A stretch of 64,000 nt of DNA from Planococcus citri (lineage: Eukaryota > Arthropoda > Insecta > Hemiptera > Pseudococcidae): assembly GCF_950023065.1 (NCBI RefSeq), contig NC_088679.1:73780001-73844000 (forward strand), written 5' to 3'. Positions 1 to 12,265 of the stretch are shown piece by piece (position 1 is the stretch's first letter; each line of letters begins with the position of its first letter). Below the pieces are notes generated by a model, which was not told the origin of the DNA, did not search any database, and saw only the letters and a list, made by a program, of their open reading frames with translations. A program made the translations under genes and the position numbers.

Positions 1-690
1 CCGTTTTGGCCGCAGTCCAACGGAGCCGTAGAAAGACAAAACCGAAACATCCTCAAGACCCTGAAAATTGCTCAAATCGAGGGGAAGGATTGGAGAAACG
101 AAATCCAGAAATTTCTACTCATGATGCGAAATACTCCTAATCACGCAACTGGAGTAGCTCCTGCCGAGTTGGTGTTTCGTTTCCGCCCACGTGACCAAAT
201 TCCATCGATTCAAAACTATCAAGCCGATCCCGAGATGGAAGATAGAGAAAATCTACGGAAATACAAGGGTCAAATATACGCCAACGATAGTCGTCACGCC
301 ACCCGGTTCGTACCAGGTCAACAGGTCTTAGTCCGAAACGAGCAGAAAACGAACAAGCTCACGCCAAGTTTCGACCCAGAGCCAGCGACAGTCGTAGCAA
401 CTCGAGGTACCGAGGTCGACATCAGTAAAGGAGGTCGTACCTATACTCGAAATAGTTCTCATCTCAAAGAATTTCAGTCGAGCGTGACTCCTCAACCTGC
501 CGCCGTTGAGATCCCTGAAATACGAAGTAACGATCCGCCGCCGGAACCGTCGGGATATGTGAGCAGTCCAGCTGCACCATCGAGCTCAACTGAACATTCG
601 AGTCCAAGAGTCCAGGACACTACAATTGGTCGCCCGAAGCGCGAAATTCGAATCCCTTCGAAGTTCAACGATTACGTCTTAAATAAATGA
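1..690 (+). CDS. Ty3/gypsy-like retrotransposon Pol, C-terminal part of integrase (5' truncated by window edge)
   Basis: The frame is open from base 1 to a TAA at 688-690 (229 codons). It starts inside the integrase catalytic core: NGAVERQNRN contains the glutamate that closes the DDE catalytic triad, in the SNG-x-VER context usual for retroviral and Ty3/gypsy integrases. MMRNTPNHATGVAPAEL follows, the usual helix after the core. Then comes a basic region (about residues 85-125) where the C-terminal DNA-binding domain sits, and a low-complexity Ser/Pro tail ending PSKFNDYVLNK. An internal ATG at 121 is not the true start. The frame has no stop, so this copy may be young. The family resembles Ty3/gypsy elements related to K02A2.6-type polyproteins. 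No env follows; the LTR starts 32 bases after the stop. Confidence 0.9.
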   Translation, partial: PFWPQSNGAVERQNRNILKTLKIAQIEGKDWRNEIQKFLLMMRNTPNHATGVAPAELVFRFRPRDQIPSIQNYQADPEMEDRENLRKYKGQIYANDSRHATRFVPGQQVLVRNEQKTNKLTPSFDPEPATVVATRGTEVDISKGGRTYTRNSSHLKEFQSSVTPQPAAVEIPEIRSNDPPPEPSGYVSSPAAPSSSTEHSSPRVQDTTIGRPKREIRIPSKFNDYVLNK

Positions 691-721
691 AACATTTATT
701 TCATTTCGCCACCGGGAAGAC
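691..721 (+). other. Polypurine tract region of the upstream retrotransposon
   Basis: The short spacer between the pol stop and the LTR contains GGGAAGA just before TGTAG. This is where the plus-strand primer of reverse transcription is expected. It is short and weak as a polypurine tract, so the call rests mainly on position. Confidence 0.5.
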
Positions 722-934
722 TGTAGTGTATCCACATTCGGTTCGAATGAACCAAATCTGACAACGTTGCATTTACGTTGCAACGTTATAGCCGCCTCGT
801 TTACGGCATTTATCTTTATCTCTTACTTACGACACATTAATATCCGAATATGTAATGCGTTCATTATTATGTAAATATACGATTAATAATATTTTATTTA
901 ATGATTTCGTTATTCGAATAACGCGAATTCTACA
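722..934 (+). mobile_element. 3' LTR of the Ty3/gypsy-like element
   Basis: The 213-bp segment begins TGTAG and ends CTACA, a 5-bp inverted terminal repeat of TG...CA type. Immediately downstream (935) the sequence re-enters the array at GCGAGCAACTCG, which in intact copies follows CTTCA, so the 3' insertion boundary is well fixed. The 5' LTR and target duplication lie outside the window. Confidence 0.75.
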
Positions 935-3900
935 GCGAGCAACTCGATTTTGGATATTGTTTCGAGCAGAATGCCGGAAATTTACTGATAAATACAAATT
1001 CAAGCTCGTATAGAATTCAAATAATATCGTAAATGATGCTATGCTGCACTGCACTGTGAAGATGAAGAGAACGAGCAAAACGAGGATTCAAATCGCACAG
1101 TTTAGTTAAGAAAAATCTCATTTAGATAAGTTCAGAATTCCCATTAAAAAAAAAGTAAGTTGACATTTAAAATCAGCGTGATCGAAAATACTCGTAACGC
1201 AAACCATAAACGACGCAATTTTTCAAATATTTCAAAAATTCGTACCTAGGTTGACTGCGGGGTTCGAGGAACTCGCGGTATCAGAAAAATGAATCCTAAA
1301 TTTGAAATCAGCTCTTCTGAAACCTCAATAAATCACTGGTCCCCACGATTCTTCAAATAGGCTAAAATGGAATCTCATTTTGGATTAATTTGTTCAGAAG
1401 ACTCGTACTAAAATGAAGTAAGCCGAAATTTAAAATTCGCGTAGGTATTTAAAAACACCCACAGACAATACGATTGTTTCAAAATTTTAAAAATTGGTGC
1501 GCCGATTGTAAAACCCAAAGATTGCATCATAACTACGTGACATTTAGTCAAACGTCATATAAAGGCAGTAAGTAATTTTTTACAAATTCTGCAGCTAATG
1601 CTAATTTCAGCACTATTGAAAATGCGACAAACGATATAAGTACCTACCTACCAAGTCAATTTGTAATTTCAAAGTTGACCAAAAGTGTGGGGTAAACATT
1701 TTTCTAATATCACTCTAAACTGCATACCTTTAATACATACACCGAGGACAGATTTTCTTCGAATTGCAGCAATCACCAGCAATTCAAGACAACAAAACTG
1801 ACCATTACAATGCAACAAATTTTCACCAGTAGATATACCTAGAAAGAACATCAGCCAAAAAAATGTCAGCAGAATCGGAAAACTTGAACCCAAACCAAGA
1901 CTGATTAGGCTTGGAATGGCCCTACTTGATACTCACAATTCAAGTTCGTATAGAATTCGAGTATCTTGAGCTAAATCAACAATTTTACGCTCAGAAGGTT
2001 CGTTTTAAAAAAGTAAATTGAAATTTCATGTTTTCCATTCGACTACTTATTTGTTCGTAACTATCAGTTTTGAATTTATATATTTTTCTAATAGGTGATT
2101 CGTTTCATTTTTTAAAATTCAAATTACAATTCCGTCCATTTTGCTCATTCGATCGTTGAATCATGCCTCGCTGTTGCTAGGTAGAAATTGCCGAAAAGTC
2201 TCACTTTTTCAACAAAAATTACGAAAAAGTTAATACCATATTTTTTTGTAAATAATTCCCAAGAAAACAAGAAGTTGTCATAAAGCGCTCGAGGAAAAGG
2301 TAAACAAGTTCTGGTGAAATTCAGCTGCCCATTCGGAGATCGTCTATTGAGATTTTTACGATTTGATTCAACATTTACGCTTTATTTACTAATTTACGTA
2401 TTAGCACGTACCTCTACCTACATAAGCTTATTACCAGAGAGCTGGCTAAGAGTAAGTAGTGAGTAACTTTTTACTGGTTCTGAAGCTAATTTCATCGAAT
2501 TCTCGGTCCAGACGCGGACCGGGTTGCTTGAGAGTCCCTGGCGTATGCACCGAATGGGGACTCCGAAATTTTATCCTCTCCCTCTTAAGAATATTTTCTC
2601 GTCCTGCTTTTTCTTAGATTCGGTTACTTGCTCCAACAGCAAATATGCAATCATGAAGCTGGTAAGTAACTTTTTACTGGTTTTGAATTAATTTCATCGA
2701 TTCCTCAGTAACTCATACATACTATCAAACGATATGAAGTTTGAGTTGCTGGAAGCTTTGGTCACGTACATGTATTGCGCTGAGGATTAATATAGCTCGT
2801 GAAAATGTAAAGGAATTTTCAAAGAATGAACAATCGCGACAGATTATGGATTCAATCAACGTCGAACAAAGTTGAAATCAGTTCCTCTGAAACATCAATA
2901 AAATCATGGGTCACAAGATCCTTCAAATACGCTAAGATGACATTCCACAATTTGACAAGAAACGGGCCATACAACCTTCACGTATTCAGTCAAAAGTCAA
3001 TAAAGCCATAGTAAGTAATTTTTTTACAGATTCTGCAGTCAATACTGTAATTCCATCGATTCTTCAGTAACTCATTCCGGTTACTCTGACACAAAAGTGG
3101 TAAAAATTCATTGAACGATGAGTAAAAATCTAGATCGCCTACTGAATCACCAGCAGGACTATTAGTGGTAACTGAAGTTCTGACTGAATAAACGAAAATG
3201 GTTCTCTGAACTATAGGTAGTGAATTTTCATCTGATAGGAATCGTAATATCAGCGAGGGACTCGGATTTGGATACTGTTATTCAAAACTGACGGAAATCT
3301 GCTGACTAAATAATCAGTGAGAATCCATATTGATTCACAGTACATATACTTACAAATTCAATGCAGATTGGAATATCATTAATATTTGTTTTTCTGCCCT
3401 GAGATTATATAAAAGGGAAAGCAGATCAAAAAATGGATTTGAAATTTGGAATCAGCTTCTCTGAAAACCCAACAAATCATACTTGGGTCGTTACAACTTT
3501 TTCAATTCAATACAAAACCAAACAACAGCGTACAGAAACGAAATATTAAGGTCCAGAAGACCCGTATCAAAAAAGTAAGTTGAAATTCAAAATTGGTACG
3601 CTTGAAAAATACCGCAAATTATAAACTACAGGATTTCTTCAATTTTTTTCCTAAAACTTGCAGAGTAAGTACGTAATATACACAGCTCAAGTAGCTTCTA
3701 CCCAAATAATATGAGCTGAAATTTGAAATCAGCAATATTGAGAACGTGACAAACGATGTTGTATCTACCAAGTCGATTTGTAATGTCAAAGTTGACAAAA
3801 AGAGTGGGATAAATATTTTTTTGAAATAACTCTCAATTACCTTTGATACCTGCACTGAGGACCGACTTTCTTCGAGTTGCAGAAATCACGAGCAATTACA

Positions 3901-6900
3901 CAAAACTTTCTACAGTGGAAAATGAAAGAACACCACCCAAAAAAATTTCAGAAAATCGGAAAATCTAAACCAAAACCAAGACTGATCAGGCTTGGAATGA
4001 CCCAAATTTCAATAGGATTGGCTGCAGTTCAAAACCCTTGCTTAAAGTTCAGAATCCCCGTAGGAATTGAAAAAGTCTGTTGACATTTAAAATTAATTGC
4101 ACTCGAAAATAACACAAACCACAAACGACGCAATTTTTTCAAAAATTCATAGGTTTATTGTGGGTTTTGAGGAACATCGATATCAAAAAAATAAATCCCA
4201 AATTTGAAATCAGCTCTTTTGAAACCTCAATAAATCGTGGGTCCTACGATTCCTCAAGTAGTAGGTAACCTAAGAAGAAATTTCACAATTGTAGGGTACT
4301 TGACGTCAGAAATAAAGTAGGTAAGTTGAGATTTAAAATTAGCGCATTTAAAAACACCACAGACAATACGACTGTTTCGAAATTTTAAAAATTGGTGAAC
4401 CGATTGTGAAACCCAAAGATTGCAGCACGTCACATTCAGTCAAAAGGCAATAAATCCAGTACGTCATTTTTTACACATTCTGCAGTCAATTAATGCCAAT
4501 TCCATCGATTCTTCAGTAACTTATTCCGGTTACTCGGACGCAAAAACGATAAAAATTCACCATATCAGCAGTGAAAATCTATATCGCCAATTGCATCAAT
4601 ATAGTGGTGGTGGTGGTAACCAAAGTCCTGACTTGATAAATGAAAATGCTTCACTGACCAAGCGAATTTTCACCGGATACGAATTGAAATATCAGCAGAT
4701 CTCTCACTCGCGAGACACTCGATGTTGGGTAAGTATTGTTACTCAAAACTGACGAAAATCAAATCTACCAATTAAATAGGAAATCCGTGAGAATCCATTG
4801 ATTCGCAGTATATTATCTACTCGGGCGATATAATGCAAAGAATTGGAATTTGCTACGCTGAGATTAGAAGGGAAATTGGATCGAAAAATGAATTAGAAAT
4901 TTGTAATCAGCTTCTCTGAACGACCCACAAATCATACCTAGGTCATTACGACTTTTTCAATTCAATATGAAAAAATGTTGTATGAACCGAAAACCAAGAG
5001 AACTTGGGCCCAGAAGACCCATATCAAAAAAGTAAGTTGAAATTTAAAATTAGTACGCTTGAAAACACCGCAAATTGCAAATGACAGGATTTCTTAAATT
5101 TTTTCTAAAATTTATAGAGTAGGTATCTACTTGAGTAATTGCACAGTCCAATAATAGCTTCTATATCGAGATAATGAGTTGAAATTTTAAATCAGCACCA
5201 CTGAGAACGTGACAAACGATATGCCATGTCACTTTGTAATTTCAAAGTTGACCAAAAGAATGGGGTGATTTTTTTTTTGAAATTTGATACTCCCAATTAG
5301 GCTACCTCTAATACACCTAAAACAGATTTTCTTCGAGTTACAGTAATCACGTGCAATCGAAACTATATAAGACTGGTCATTACGACCACAAATTTTCAAC
5401 AGCGCGGAAATAAAAAGCACACTACCCAAAAAATTTCAGCAAAATTTGAAAACTTGTACCCAAACCAAGATTATTAATGATTATGCTTGGAATGATCCAT
5501 TTGAAATCAGCTCTTCTAAAACCTCAATAAGGTAAATCACGGGCCACACGATTCTTTGAATAGGTTAAGAAGAATACCCCATTAAGAAGACTAAAAAGTA
5601 CATGATTTGTTCAGAAGACCTGTATCACTTAAGTAAGTTGAAATTTAATTTAGTCAAACGTCAATAAAGCCAGTAAGTAATTTTTTACAGATTCTGCAGG
5701 TAATGCTAATTCCATCGATTCTTCAGTAACTTATTCCGGTTACTCTGACATAAAAATGATAAAAATTCACCGAATCATCAGTGAAAATCTAGATCGCTGA
5801 CAGCATCGATAGTGGTATTGGTACCGAAGCAATGACTAAATAAATGAAAATGGTTCACTGACCTAGCGAATTTTCACCCGATGGGAATAGAAAAGTCAGC
5901 GAAGGACTCGATTTTGGATATCGATACTCAAAACTGACGAAAATCTACTTACTCATTAAATAATCAGTGAGAATCCATTGGTTCACAGTACACATCTTCT
6001 CGAACAATAATTTAGAGAATTGGAATATCATTAATATTTGCTTCACTAAGCTGAGATTAGAAGGGAAAACGGATCAAAAAATAAATTTGAAATTTAGAAT
6101 CAGTTTCTCTGAAGACCCATCAAATCATACCTATAGGTCATTACGAATTTTTCAATTCAACATGATCGAAACATGGGATTAAGCAACGGAAATTCAGGTC
6201 CAGAAGACCCCCATTTATCGAAAAAGTACGTTGAAATTTAAAATTTGTACGCTTGAAAACACTATGCAAATTGCAAATTACAGGAAGGAATTCTTCAATT
6301 TTTTCCAAATATTTCTAGAATAATTGCACTGTCCAAGTAGCTTCTATCAAGTGCTCACGTGCCGGGTATTTTAAGCAGATGGATCAGAAAATAAAAATCA
6401 AATAAAGTGTCAATAAAGCTAGTAAGTAATTATTGTTTTATAGATTCTGCAATCAATGCTAATTCCATCGATTCTTCAGTAACTTATTCCGGTTACTCTG
6501 ACACCAAGATGGTAAAAATTCACCGAATGATCAGTGAAAATCTAGATCGCCAATTGAATCACTATAGTAGTAGGTACCTAGTGGAATGTAACCAAAGTCT
6601 TGACTGAACAAATGAAAATGGTTCACTGATCTAGTGAATTTTTTACCCGATAGGGGAAATACAGTATCAACTAGGGATTCGATTTTGGATATTGTTAGTC
6701 AAAACTGATGAAAATCTGCTAATTAAATACCTACCTAATCAGTGAGAATCCATTGATTCACAGTACCTATGTACAATGCAGAGAATTGGAATACCAGTAT
6801 CATTAATACCTATACTTGCTTTGCTGCATTGAGATTAGAAGGGAAAGAGGATCATACAAAAAACGTTTCGGATGAAACGAATGAAAGCCAGGTTCGGAGG

Positions 6901-8137
6901 ACCCGTATCAAAAAAGTAAGTTGAAATTCAAAATTAGCACGTTTGAAAACAACGTGATGGTAAATTATAAACGACAGAGATTGCTTCAATTTTTTCTATA
7001 ATTTGTAGAGTAATTGCACAATGCACAGCCCAAGTACTTATAGCTTCTATCCAGACAATGAGTTGAAATTTGTATAATCAGTACTATTGATAACGTGACA
7101 AACGATAGGTATGCCAAGTCAATTTGTTATGTATTTCAAAGTTGATCAAAAGAGTAGGGTAATTTTTTTTGAAATGACTCCCGATTAGGCTACCTTTAAT
7201 ACATCACATAAAGATTTTCTTCGATTGTAGCAATCACGAGCAATTAAGGCAATCGGAACTAGGAGTAATTGCAACTCCAGAAGTTCAGAAGTCTCGTATT
7301 AAAAAAGTAAGTTGATATTTAAAATTAGCGCGCTTGAAAATACCACAAACCATAAACGACGCAACTTTTTCAATATTTCAAAAATTTGTAAGTTCATTGC
7401 TGGGTTCGAGGAACTCGTATCAAAAAAATGAGATGAAATTTGAACTCATCGACATCAAATTAATATCTAGGATAAACGATACGCCAAGTGATTTTCAATC
7501 TGTATTTAGAGTTGACCAAAATTAATTGGTACCTGATGGAATTTTTCATTTTAGGTGCTGAGATCCCGGCAGAACCAAATTATAATTATCAATGTGTAAA
7601 AAAATGGAGACAGTTGATTTTTTCAAATTTTTGAAAAACTGATAGCGTTACAGTAATAAATAAAAATGGTTCTCTGAACTAGGCAGTGAATTTTTACCCA
7701 ATGAGAATTGAAATATCAGCGAGGGACTCGATTTCGGATATTAGGTGTATTACTCAAAATTGACGAAAATTTGCCAATTATGCAAATGATCAGTGCGATT
7801 CTAAATTGATCCTATACTCGTACAATGCAGACAATTATTGGAATACCCTATCGTTGATTAATATGTACTTGCTTCGCTGTCCTGTGATTATGAAGGGAAA
7901 TCGGATCAAAAAATGAATTTGACATTTGTAATCAGCTTTTCTGAAAACCCAGCAAATCATAACTTAGGTCATTTCAACTTTTTCAAGCTGATTGAAAACG
8001 CACCGCTTCGAATTCAGACATGGAATTGGACACAGAAGACCCGTATCATTAAAGTAGGTAAGTAAGTTGAAATTTAAAATTATTACGCTTTCAGCTCTTC
8101 TGAAACATCAATAAATCCATTGGGTCATAAGATTTTT
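935..8137 (+). repeat. Higher-order BTB-derived repeat array, segment 1
   Basis: About five ~1.4-kb units. Donor-like GT positions by cassette block are: A 3575, 5032, 6226, 6916, 8054; B 1155, 7307; C 1418, 4321, 5633; D 1568, 3011, 4459, 5673, 6422. A BTB fragment lies at 2709. A decayed end of the Lys/Glu-rich exon lies near 2286-2306. A GAEIP-type block (H) lies at 7553-7608. Between the cassette blocks lie cassette-less monomers with the core TTTGAAATCAGC. The part 937-1010 is almost identical to 8917-9015, so these two places share a recent duplication. Most frames carry stops. I see no other gene here. Confidence 0.88.
2709..2860 (+). pseudogene. BTB/POZ fragment copy 1
   Basis: After a TTCCTCAG acceptor-like site, one frame reads DMKFELLEALVTYMYCAED. 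The shifted frame then reads ENVKEFSKNEQSRQIMDSIN. This matches the C-terminal half of a BTB domain (F-LLE-YMY-GE, EN-KEFLK-AQS-QI-GL). It has a stop after GAGGAT (TAA) and the one-base shift common to the array copies. Downstream it runs into EISSSETS, the array core peptide. Confidence 0.65.
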
Positions 8138-8458
8138 CCATCGACCTTTTAGTTAACCAAGACGGCTACTCATACGCAAAATTATCCCACTGGTTATGTC
8201 GTCAACTCTGTTGATTTCAAATTAGAAACAAACGCATCTGCGCATGTCTCAGGAAACGTGTGTGTGTATTTGTTGTCCGTGGAGTAATGGTGGAAGTGGG
8301 GGTGCTAGGGGTGTTTCCGTTTACTGTTCACAAGCATCAATTCCTGAGACATGCGCAGATGCGTTTGTTTCTAATTTGAAATCCACAGAGTTGGCGACAA
8401 AACCAGTACCCTTAGTTTGCATTAGAGTAGTCGTCTAGGTTAACTAAAAGGTCGATGG
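8138..8458. mobile_element. Foldback MITE with ~20-bp outer and ~40-bp inner inverted repeats
   Basis: The ends are CCATCGACCTTTTAGTTAAC and its reverse complement. A second inverted pair inside (around CGCATCTGCGCATGTCTCAG) makes nearly the whole 321 bp self-complementary. ATTTTT flanks both sides (8132-8137 and 8459-8464) as a probable 6-bp target duplication. Array copies without the insert read GATTCTTCAAATAGG at this point. An open frame at 8244-8438 only crosses the loop and is not a gene. Confidence 0.8.
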
Positions 8459-10409
8459 ATTTTTCAAATAGGCTAAGAAGAAATTCCACAATTTGACCAA
8501 ACAAGGACCCTCACAGTGATTACCGGCTAATTCGAATCGAAAATACGGGGCATCGTATTCAGTCAAAAGTCAATAAAGCCATAGTAAGTAATTTTTACAG
8601 ATTCTGCAGTCAATGCTAAATTCCATCGATTCTTCAGTAACTCATTCCGGTTACCTACTCTGATACAAAAGTGGTAAAAATTCGCCGAATGATCAGTAAA
8701 AATCCAAATCGCCTACTGAATCACTAGTATCAGTGGAAATCGAAGTTAATGACTGATTGTTACTCAAAACTAACAAAAATCTGCTATATCTAACTAAATG
8801 ATCAGAGTGGAAATTGAGTGAATACAACCCTCAAAAGTTTCAGTAAAATCGGAAAACTTGAACCTAAACTAAAACTGATTAGACTTTGAATGATACAAAT
8901 TTCAACGATTCTTCACCGAGCAACTCGATTTTGGATATTGTTTCGAGCAGAATGCCGGAAATTTACCGATAGTAAGTACAAATTCAAGCTCGTATAGAAT
9001 TCAAATACGTATCGTAAATGATGCTCAGAAAAATGAATCCTAAATTTGGAATCAGCTCTTCTGAAACCTCAGTAAATCATGATTGCATCCCCACGATTCT
9101 TCAAATACGTAGACTAAAATGGAATCTCATTTTGAATTACGTAATTTGTTCAGAAGACCCGTACTAATGAAATTAGCCGAAATTTAAAATTCGCGTAGAT
9201 ATTTAAAAGCACCCACAGACAAGTGACTGTTTCAAAACTTTAGAAATTAGTGGGCCGATTGTGAGCCCGAAGGACTAAGGTGAAGGGATATCAAGGCTAC
9301 ATTATACATTCACTCTGTGGCTCGGGCATTTACGTATTAATGGTGTAATTGTCCTGAAACAACAAACCTCGTTTCAAATCGCGAATGGTCAGTCAAAAGT
9401 CAATAAAGCCAGTAAGTAATTTTTTTACAGATTCTGCAGTTATTAATGCTAATTTCATCGATTCTTCAGTAACTTATTCCGGTTACTCTGACACAAAAAT
9501 GATGAAAATTCACCGAATCATTAGTGGAAATCTAGGAGGCCAATTGCATCAATAATGGTAGTGGTAACCGAAGTTCTGACTAAATATTCAAATGAAAATG
9601 GTTCAGAATCGCAATATCAGCGAAGGACTGCATGATTTTGGATATTGTTATTCAAAACTGACGAAAATCTGCTATAACTAAATACCTAATCAGTGAGAAT
9701 CCATTGATTCACAGTACATATCTACTCCTACAATAATTCAGAGAATTGGAATATCATTAATACTTGCTTCGCTAGGCTGAGATTAGAAGAGAAAGCGGAT
9801 CAAGAAATCAATTTGAAATTCGGAATCAGCTTACCTGAAGACCCAATAAATCGTACTTCGGTAAATCAGTACAGGTAGTTACCTACAACTTTTCCACTCC
9901 AACGCAAGACAATAATGGACGCAATAACTGTTCCAGATCGAGAAGACCCGCATCAAAAGAGTAGGTAAGTTGAAATTTAAAATTAATACGCTTAAAAACA
10001 CTGCAAATTATAAACGACAGGATTTTTTGAATTTTCTCCAAAAATTTGTAGAGTAGGTATAATTGCACAGCTCAAGTAGCTTCTATCAAGATAATGAGTT
10101 GAAATTTGAAATCAGCACTATTGAGAACGCGACAAACGATATAACTACCTACCTAAGTACCTATCTACCAGGTCAATTTGTAATTTCAAAGTTGACCAAA
10201 AGAGTGGGGTAAACATTTTTCTAATATCACTCTCAACTGCATACCTTTGATACATACACCGAGGACAGATTTTCTTCAAATTGCAGCAATCACCAGCAAT
10301 TTAGTTCGTATCAGTTTTGAATTTATAAATTTTTTGATCATTCGATCGTTGAATCATGTCTCGCTGTTGCTAGAAATTGCCAGACTAACTTGACCTCGTT
10401 TTCTCGCAG

Positions 10410-10526
10410 AAAATTCCAAAAGTCCAAAGTACCATAAGCAACGAGTTCCTAGAAAACGAAAGAATGGGACTAGACAAGAAAGCTGACGATGGTATAAGGA
10501 GAGAAAATAAAGCACTCGAGGAAAAG
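10410..10526 (+). CDS. Intact 39-codon exon, charged coiled-coil-like peptide
   Basis: The acceptor GTTTTCTCGCAG is followed by 117 bases open in phase 0 and ends GAAAAG before GTAAAG. The peptide starts KIPKVQSTISNEFLENERMG and ends RRENKALEEK: mostly E, K, N and L with heptad-like leucines. Frame, acceptor and donor all agree, which is rare in this array. Decayed relatives are at about 2286-2306 (3' end only) and 44508-44600 (frameshifted). It could be a linker exon of the ancestral BTB gene. Whether it is transcribed cannot be told from sequence. Confidence 0.45.
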
Positions 10527-11095
10527 GTAAAGAAGTTCTGGTGAAATTCAACTCAGCTGTCCATTTGGAGATCGTCTATTGAGATTTTCATGAGTTGATT
10601 CAATTATTACATTTTATTTATCAATTTATAACATAGTTAGATTTATATTTCCTGATTTACCACTACTCACTGGAGGGCTAGCTATGAGTAAGTAACTTTT
10701 TACTGGTTCTGAAGCTAATTTCATCGAGTCCTCGCTCGGTACAAGGCGCGGACCCGGTTGGTTGAGGGTCCCTGGCGGATTCACCGATTGGGGGACCCCA
10801 AAATTTTATCCCCTCCCTGTTAAGAATATTTCATTCTCGTCCTGTTTTATTCTCAGGTTAGGATATTTGAATGCATGTTGTACGATTGATTACCTATGCC
10901 TTTAATTCATTTTCGCAAAAATTAGTCAACAATTGACATTAAAAATAAAACTGAAGTTGTTTTTTTTGAGGGGGAGATGGGGTACTAAAAATTTAGCATC
11001 AGAAAAAAGTATCAATTATGAAACGGCAATATGCAATCATAAAGCCAGTAAGTAACTTTTTACCAGTTTTGAGACTAATTTCATCGATTCCTCAG

Positions 11096-11262
11096 TAGCT
11101 ATACCTAACTCATAAGATATCAAACAATATGAAGTTTGAGTTGCTGGAAGCTTTAGTCACCTACATGCATTGTGGTGAGGATTACCATAGCTCATGAAAA
11201 TGTAAAGGAATTTTTGAAGAATGCACAGTCACGGCAAATTATGGGTTTGATCAACGTTTAAA
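11096..11262 (+). pseudogene. BTB/POZ fragment copy 2
   Basis: Reads NMKFELLEALVTYMHCGEDY, then a TGA caused by the common one-base shift. The other frame continues ENVKEFLKNAQSRQIMGLIN. About 40 residues of the BTB C-terminal half are recognisable; the N-terminal half is absent. An acceptor-like CTCAG precedes it, and a degenerate AACTTTTTAC intron-like stretch starts at the GTAAGT near 11048. Confidence 0.65.
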
Positions 11263-11696
11263 CAGCTCTACAAGTATTCAGTCAGAAGTCAATAAAGCCA
11301 TAGTAAGTAATTTTTTACAGATTCTGCAGTCAATGATAAATTCCATCGATTCTTCAGTAACTCATTCCAGTTACTCTGATACAAAAGTGGTCATTACGAC
11401 AACAAACTTTCTACAATAGAAAAAATTTCAGCAAAATTGGAAAACTTAAACCCAAACCAACCGTTTTAAAAAAGGTGAGCTGACATTTTAAATTAGCACG
11501 ATCGAAAATAACACAAACCATTAACGACGCAAATGATTTATGTTCCAAGCAGAATGGTGGAAATTTACTGATACTATTCAAATTCATAGAATTAAAATCT
11601 CTCAGAAACAAAATCAACCACTTTACGCTCAGGAGGACCGTATTGAAAAGGTAAGTTGAAATTTAAAATTAGCGCGCTCGAAAATACCTTAAACCA

Positions 11697-12060
11697 AATG
11701 ATTTTGTCAGCGTCAGCTGATCAGAAAATTTTATCATTCTTATCAATCAACTTTCATATGTTTTGGCAGTTTTTTATTGTTAAGTATTTTATATATTTCT
11801 TAATTCTGTTCCATTTTACATAGTCTTTTTTGAAACACCAATAACATTTCGGGAGTGTAAGTATAAAGTGCAAGATGGCCAACAATTTGATGAATTGCAT
11901 CAATACAGTGAATCAGCATTTAAATGCAGCTCAAGCTTTCATTAATCCCATCGACCAAGTAAATATTATGGCGCATGATAAACATCATGATCACTATGAA
12001 CCTATGCTAGCGTCCCCGCTGCTGCGACGCATAATAATTTAGATAAAATCCGACCATCTA
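11697..12060 (+). other. Non-array insertion with a 55-codon open frame
   Basis: The array is interrupted after the B-type ACCTTAAACC and resumes at a C-type block near 12060. Inside, 11875-12042 is an open frame (MANNLMNCINTVNQHLNAAQ..., 55 aa, His-rich near its end, stop TAG). It follows GTGCAAG. I do not recognise the protein. It may be the start of a transposon gag or a stray host exon. No terminal repeats were seen. Confidence 0.3.
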
Positions 12061-12265
12061 AATTTGAAGAAGCCCATGTAAATGAAGTAGGCTGAAATTT
12101 AAAATTAGCGTGTTTAAAAACACCACAGACAATACAACCGTTCCAAAATTTTAAAGATTAGTGATCCGATTGTGAGACCGCAGGGCCATGATTGAAAGCA
12201 TTCGCATTACATTCAGTCAAAAGTCAATAAAGCCAGTAAGTAATTTTTTACAGATATTGCAGCAG
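12061..12265 (+). repeat. Higher-order repeat array, segment 3 (C and D blocks)
   Basis: C-type block with GTAGGC at 12087. The D block follows with its cassette (CATGATTGAAAGCATTCG) and donor GTAAGT at 12236, cut by the LTR element about 30 bases later inside the intron-like part. Confidence 0.8.

Larger units (their letters stand above)
8459..11696 (+). repeat. Higher-order repeat array, segment 2
   Basis: Block positions: A donor 9961/9965; B 11475, 11651; C near 9170 with the donor lost; D 8584, 9412, 11303. A BTB copy lies at 11096. The intact Lys/Glu-rich exon is at 10410. Near 10730-10820 is a GC-richer block (CGCGGACCCGGTTGGTTGAG) also seen near 2510-2590 and partly near 44670. The unit at 8880-9190 is a close sister of 935-1430: same cassette in C, same GCTCGTATAGAATTC. 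Confidence 0.85.

Noticed and set aside
8244..8438. 64-codon Cys-rich frame
   Set aside because: Lies in the loop and inner arm of the foldback MITE; no homology and no signal peptide.
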